From positions 7,820-15,613 of the forward strand of contig PKYM01000141.1 of assembly GCA_003132645.1 (NCBI GenBank): 7,794 bases of DNA. The letters run 5' to 3'. Both the position numbers and the translations under genes were made by a program. The notes below the pieces were generated by a model. That model saw nothing but the letters and a program-made list of their open reading frames with translations, was not told where the DNA came from and did not search any database. Origin of the DNA: Actinomycetota bacterium (GTDB taxonomy: Bacteria; Actinomycetota; Thermoleophilia; UBA2241). Positions 6,351 through 7,794 of this stretch are shown piece by piece; position 1 is the first letter of the stretch, and every line of letters starts with the position of its first letter.

Positions 6351-7646
6351 TTGACGAACGCAGCAGACCCCACCTATGACGACGTCCGGTTGAGCAATGG
6401 CCGGGTCGCGCTGCGCCCGTGGCGTGTCGCCGACGCGGCGCTCATGGCGGCCGCCTGCGCCGATCCCGACATCGCCCTCTTTTGCATGATGCCGGCCGGT
6501 TACACCGCGGCGATGGCCCGCGACTTCATCGCCGACGCGCCCCGGGCCTGGGGCGAGGACGGCTGGCTGCACCTCGCCTTGACCCTGTCCGGCGACGACC
6601 AGCCCCTGGGCGCGGTCGGTGCGCTCGCCGTCGACCGCAGCTCGGCGAGCGCCGAGCTCGGCTACTGGGTGATGCCCGAACACCGCCGCCGCGGTCTCGC
6701 TCGAACCGGCGTGAGCCTCGTCACCGACTGGGCCTTCGAGACGCTGCAGCTGCGACGCCTGGCGATCGGCACAATGGTCGGCAACTTGCCCTCGCGGCGC
6801 ATCGCGCGCGCCCTCGGCTACCGCCCCGAAGCCTTGTTTCGCAGCTATCGACAAGTGGGCGAGCGGCGCACCGATTGCGTTTCCTACTCGCTGCTGCGCG
6901 AGGAATGGCAGGTGTGGCGGGCGGCGGGCGGCGGCGCGGTGCCGAGCGGCGGCGCGGTGGCGAGCGGCGGCGCGGCAGGCGACCGTCAGGCGATGAGCGC
7001 CGCAGGCCTCTCCGGCGGCTCGCCGCCCGACGAGCTCCTACTGCCGGCTTTGGCCGCCGCTCGCACCGACTACCCGACCGTGACGCCCACGCTTCCGTCG
7101 GCGCCGCCGCCGCTCGGCGACGGCACGATCGCCCTGCGTCCGTATGCCGAGGGCGACATCGCAGATCTGGTGAGAGCCTGCAACGACTCGGAGACCCTGC
7201 GCTGGCTCACGGCCCTGCCCAAGCCCTACACCGACGCCGACGCCCGGGAGTTCCTGGCGCAGGCGGCCAGCGGCTGGGAGACGAACTACGACGCCCTCTA
7301 CTGCATCGCCGACGCGGCCAGCGATCGCTTGCTCGGCGGGGTGGGACTGCACGGCGACGAGGCCTGGGCGGGCGTGGCCGAGATCGGCTACCACGTCGCA
7401 CCCTGGGCGCGCCGCCGCGGCGTAGCCACGGCGGCGACCCGCCTCGTGGCCCACTGGGGCATCGAAGTGCTGGGCCTGGCCCGCATACAAGTCCTCGCCG
7501 ACGCGCGCAACGCCGCTTCGTGTGGCGTCGCCGCCAAGCTGGGATTCACCCGTGAGGGTCTACAACGCGCCGATCACGGCCGCGAGGGCGACATGGGCGA
7601 CCACGCCGTCTTTTCGTTGCTGGCCGGCGATCGGCGGCCCTGGTAG
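6351..7646 (+). CDS. Tandem double GNAT acetyltransferase (RimJ/RimL type), copy 2
   Basis: A 431-aa paralogue of the preceding gene, again with two GNAT domains. Domain 1 (about 16-185) has LRPWRVADAALMAAA, CMMPAGYTAAMARDFI, acetyl-CoA loop RRRGLA (112-117) and GYRPEALFRSYRQVGERRTD. Domain 2 (about 257-428) has IALRPYAEGDIADLV, WLTALPKPYTDADAREFL, loop RRRGVA (354-359), NAASCGVAAKLGFTREG and HAVFSLL. The linker is about 70 residues, nearly twice that of copy 1, and Gly/Ala/Ser/Pro-rich; part is encoded by an 18-bp tandem repeat. The frame is open from ATG 6258, but that part overlaps copy 1 and has no GNAT-like sequence. TTG 6351 is preferred because it puts LRPW at residues 21-24 and the acetyl-CoA loop at 112-117, the same numbers as in copy 1. 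No clear Shine-Dalgarno precedes it, so translation is probably coupled to copy 1. The substrate is unknown; start confidence is moderate. Confidence 0.86.
   Translation: MTNAADPTYDDVRLSNGRVALRPWRVADAALMAAACADPDIALFCMMPAGYTAAMARDFIADAPRAWGEDGWLHLALTLSGDDQPLGAVGALAVDRSSASAELGYWVMPEHRRRGLARTGVSLVTDWAFETLQLRRLAIGTMVGNLPSRRIARALGYRPEALFRSYRQVGERRTDCVSYSLLREEWQVWRAAGGGAVPSGGAVASGGAAGDRQAMSAAGLSGGSPPDELLLPALAAARTDYPTVTPTLPSAPPPLGDGTIALRPYAEGDIADLVRACNDSETLRWLTALPKPYTDADAREFLAQAASGWETNYDALYCIADAASDRLLGGVGLHGDEAWAGVAEIGYHVAPWARRRGVATAATRLVAHWGIEVLGLARIQVLADARNAASCGVAAKLGFTREGLQRADHGREGDMGDHAVFSLLAGDRRPW
6926..6979 (+). repeat. Three 18-bp tandem repeats in the GNAT copy 2 linker
   Basis: Units at 6926-6943, 6944-6961 and 6962-6979 share the core GCGGCGGCGCGG. 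The second and third begin GAGCGGCGGCGCGG and differ only at their last bases. The unit is a multiple of three, so it adds six residues per copy (GGGAVP, SGGAVA, SGGAAG) to the flexible linker between the two GNAT domains without shifting the frame. Copy 1 has no counterpart, so the array arose after the gene duplication or was lost from copy 1. Confidence 0.8.
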
Positions 7647-7647
7647 G

Positions 7648-7680
7648 GGCGGGTCGCGCCACCGCGCCGCGCGATCCGCC
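7648..7680 (+). terminator. Hairpin immediately after the GNAT copy 2 stop
   Basis: GGCGGGTCGCGC (7648-7659) pairs with GCGCGATCCGCC (7669-7680) over 12 bp with a single G-U wobble and a 9-nt loop. It begins two bases after the TAG stop. No U-tract follows, so it is not a textbook intrinsic terminator. It may be a 3'-end stabilising or factor-dependent stop that separates the GNAT transcript from the tRNA gene. Confidence 0.55.
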
Positions 7681-7725
7681 GTCGATGATCTGACCTCAAG
7701 CCGCCGACGGCCAGCCGCCACCCAG

Positions 7726-7734
7726 TGGTACAAT
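7726..7734 (+). promoter_or_regulatory. Extended -10 promoter of the tRNA-Lys gene
   Basis: TGGTACAAT fits an extended -10 element (TGn followed by TACAAT, five of six consensus bases at 7729-7734) and ends ten bases before the tRNA 5' end, a normal distance for a stable-RNA promoter. No good -35 box is visible; CCGACG at 7704-7709 with a 19-base spacer is the best but weak. The extended -10 could compensate. Confidence 0.65.
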
Positions 7735-7744
7735 GCCGCAGCTT

Positions 7745-7794
7745 GGGCCGCTAGCTCAGTTGGTAGAGCACCTGACTTTTAATCAGGGTGTCCG
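7745..7794 (+). tRNA. tRNA-Lys (anticodon UUU), 5' part, cut by the window end
   Basis: The first 50 bases of a tRNA gene. The acceptor strand is GGGCCGC (7745-7751), followed by TA at positions 8-9. The D arm is GCTC-AGTTGGTA-GAGC (7754-7769). The anticodon stem is CCTGA/TCAGG (7771-7775 and 7783-7787) enclosing the loop CTTTTAA, with anticodon TTT at 7778-7780. The variable loop follows, and the T arm and 3' acceptor strand lie beyond the window. Anticodon UUU reads AAA and AAG lysine codons. All visible stems pair perfectly, so the gene looks functional. Confidence 0.95.

Noticed and set aside
5105..6373. 422-aa open frame on the minus strand opposite GNAT copy 1
   Set aside because: Antisense shadow; low-complexity Gly/Arg/Ala/Val composition without family motifs, while the + strand encodes two clear GNAT domains.
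5150..7646. Frameshift splitting one four-domain GNAT gene into two
   Set aside because: Each half is complete from a normal N-terminus to a normal GNAT C-terminus, copy 1 ends in its own stop, and the register of copy 2 from TTG 6351 matches copy 1, so two intact genes are more likely.
7522..7782. 86-aa + strand frame running into the tRNA gene
   Set aside because: It is off-frame within GNAT copy 2 and ends in SSVGRAPDF, the usual false translation of a tRNA 5' half.

Overview
The window is dense, uniformly GC-rich bacterial DNA with every protein gene on the + strand. It reads as an ordinary chromosomal segment of a high-GC bacterium. GTG and TTG starts are common, genes are tightly packed with 4-base stop/start overlaps, and spacers are short. 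The PurH and GNAT sequences look to me like those of deep-branching Actinobacteria or Chloroflexota, but this is an impression and I cannot fix the phylum.

Layout: (1) 3-3402 is a tightly packed run of four genes. It holds the 3' half of purM (AIR synthetase), a PfkB-family kinase, a divergent PurN-like formyltransferase, and a HAD-superfamily protein that resembles the archaeal-type family annotated as EhaR/COG4030. (2) 3403-3539 is a spacer with a two-unit imperfect tandem repeat that begins inside the HAD gene, a 22-nt perfect palindrome, and a promoter candidate for the next gene. (3) 3540-5081 is full-length purH (AICAR transformylase/IMP cyclohydrolase), followed by a strong hairpin that abuts the next ribosome-binding site. 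(4) 5150-7646 holds two adjacent genes, each encoding two tandem GNAT (RimJ/RimL-type) acetyltransferase domains. They are paralogues that align domain by domain. (5) 7648-7744 carries a hairpin and an extended -10 promoter. (6) 7745-7794 is the 5' part of tRNA-Lys(UUU), cut by the window end.

PurM and PurH are steps of de novo IMP synthesis, and the formyltransferase keeps the catalytic Asn/His/Asp set of PurN. The first block is therefore most simply a purine biosynthesis operon carrying a kinase and a predicted phosphatase of unknown substrate. Those two, plus the unusual formyltransferase, are the best candidates for something undescribed. The GNAT pair looks like an unrelated unit generated by domain duplication followed by gene duplication. 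I see no mobile element, CRISPR array, riboswitch or phage feature.
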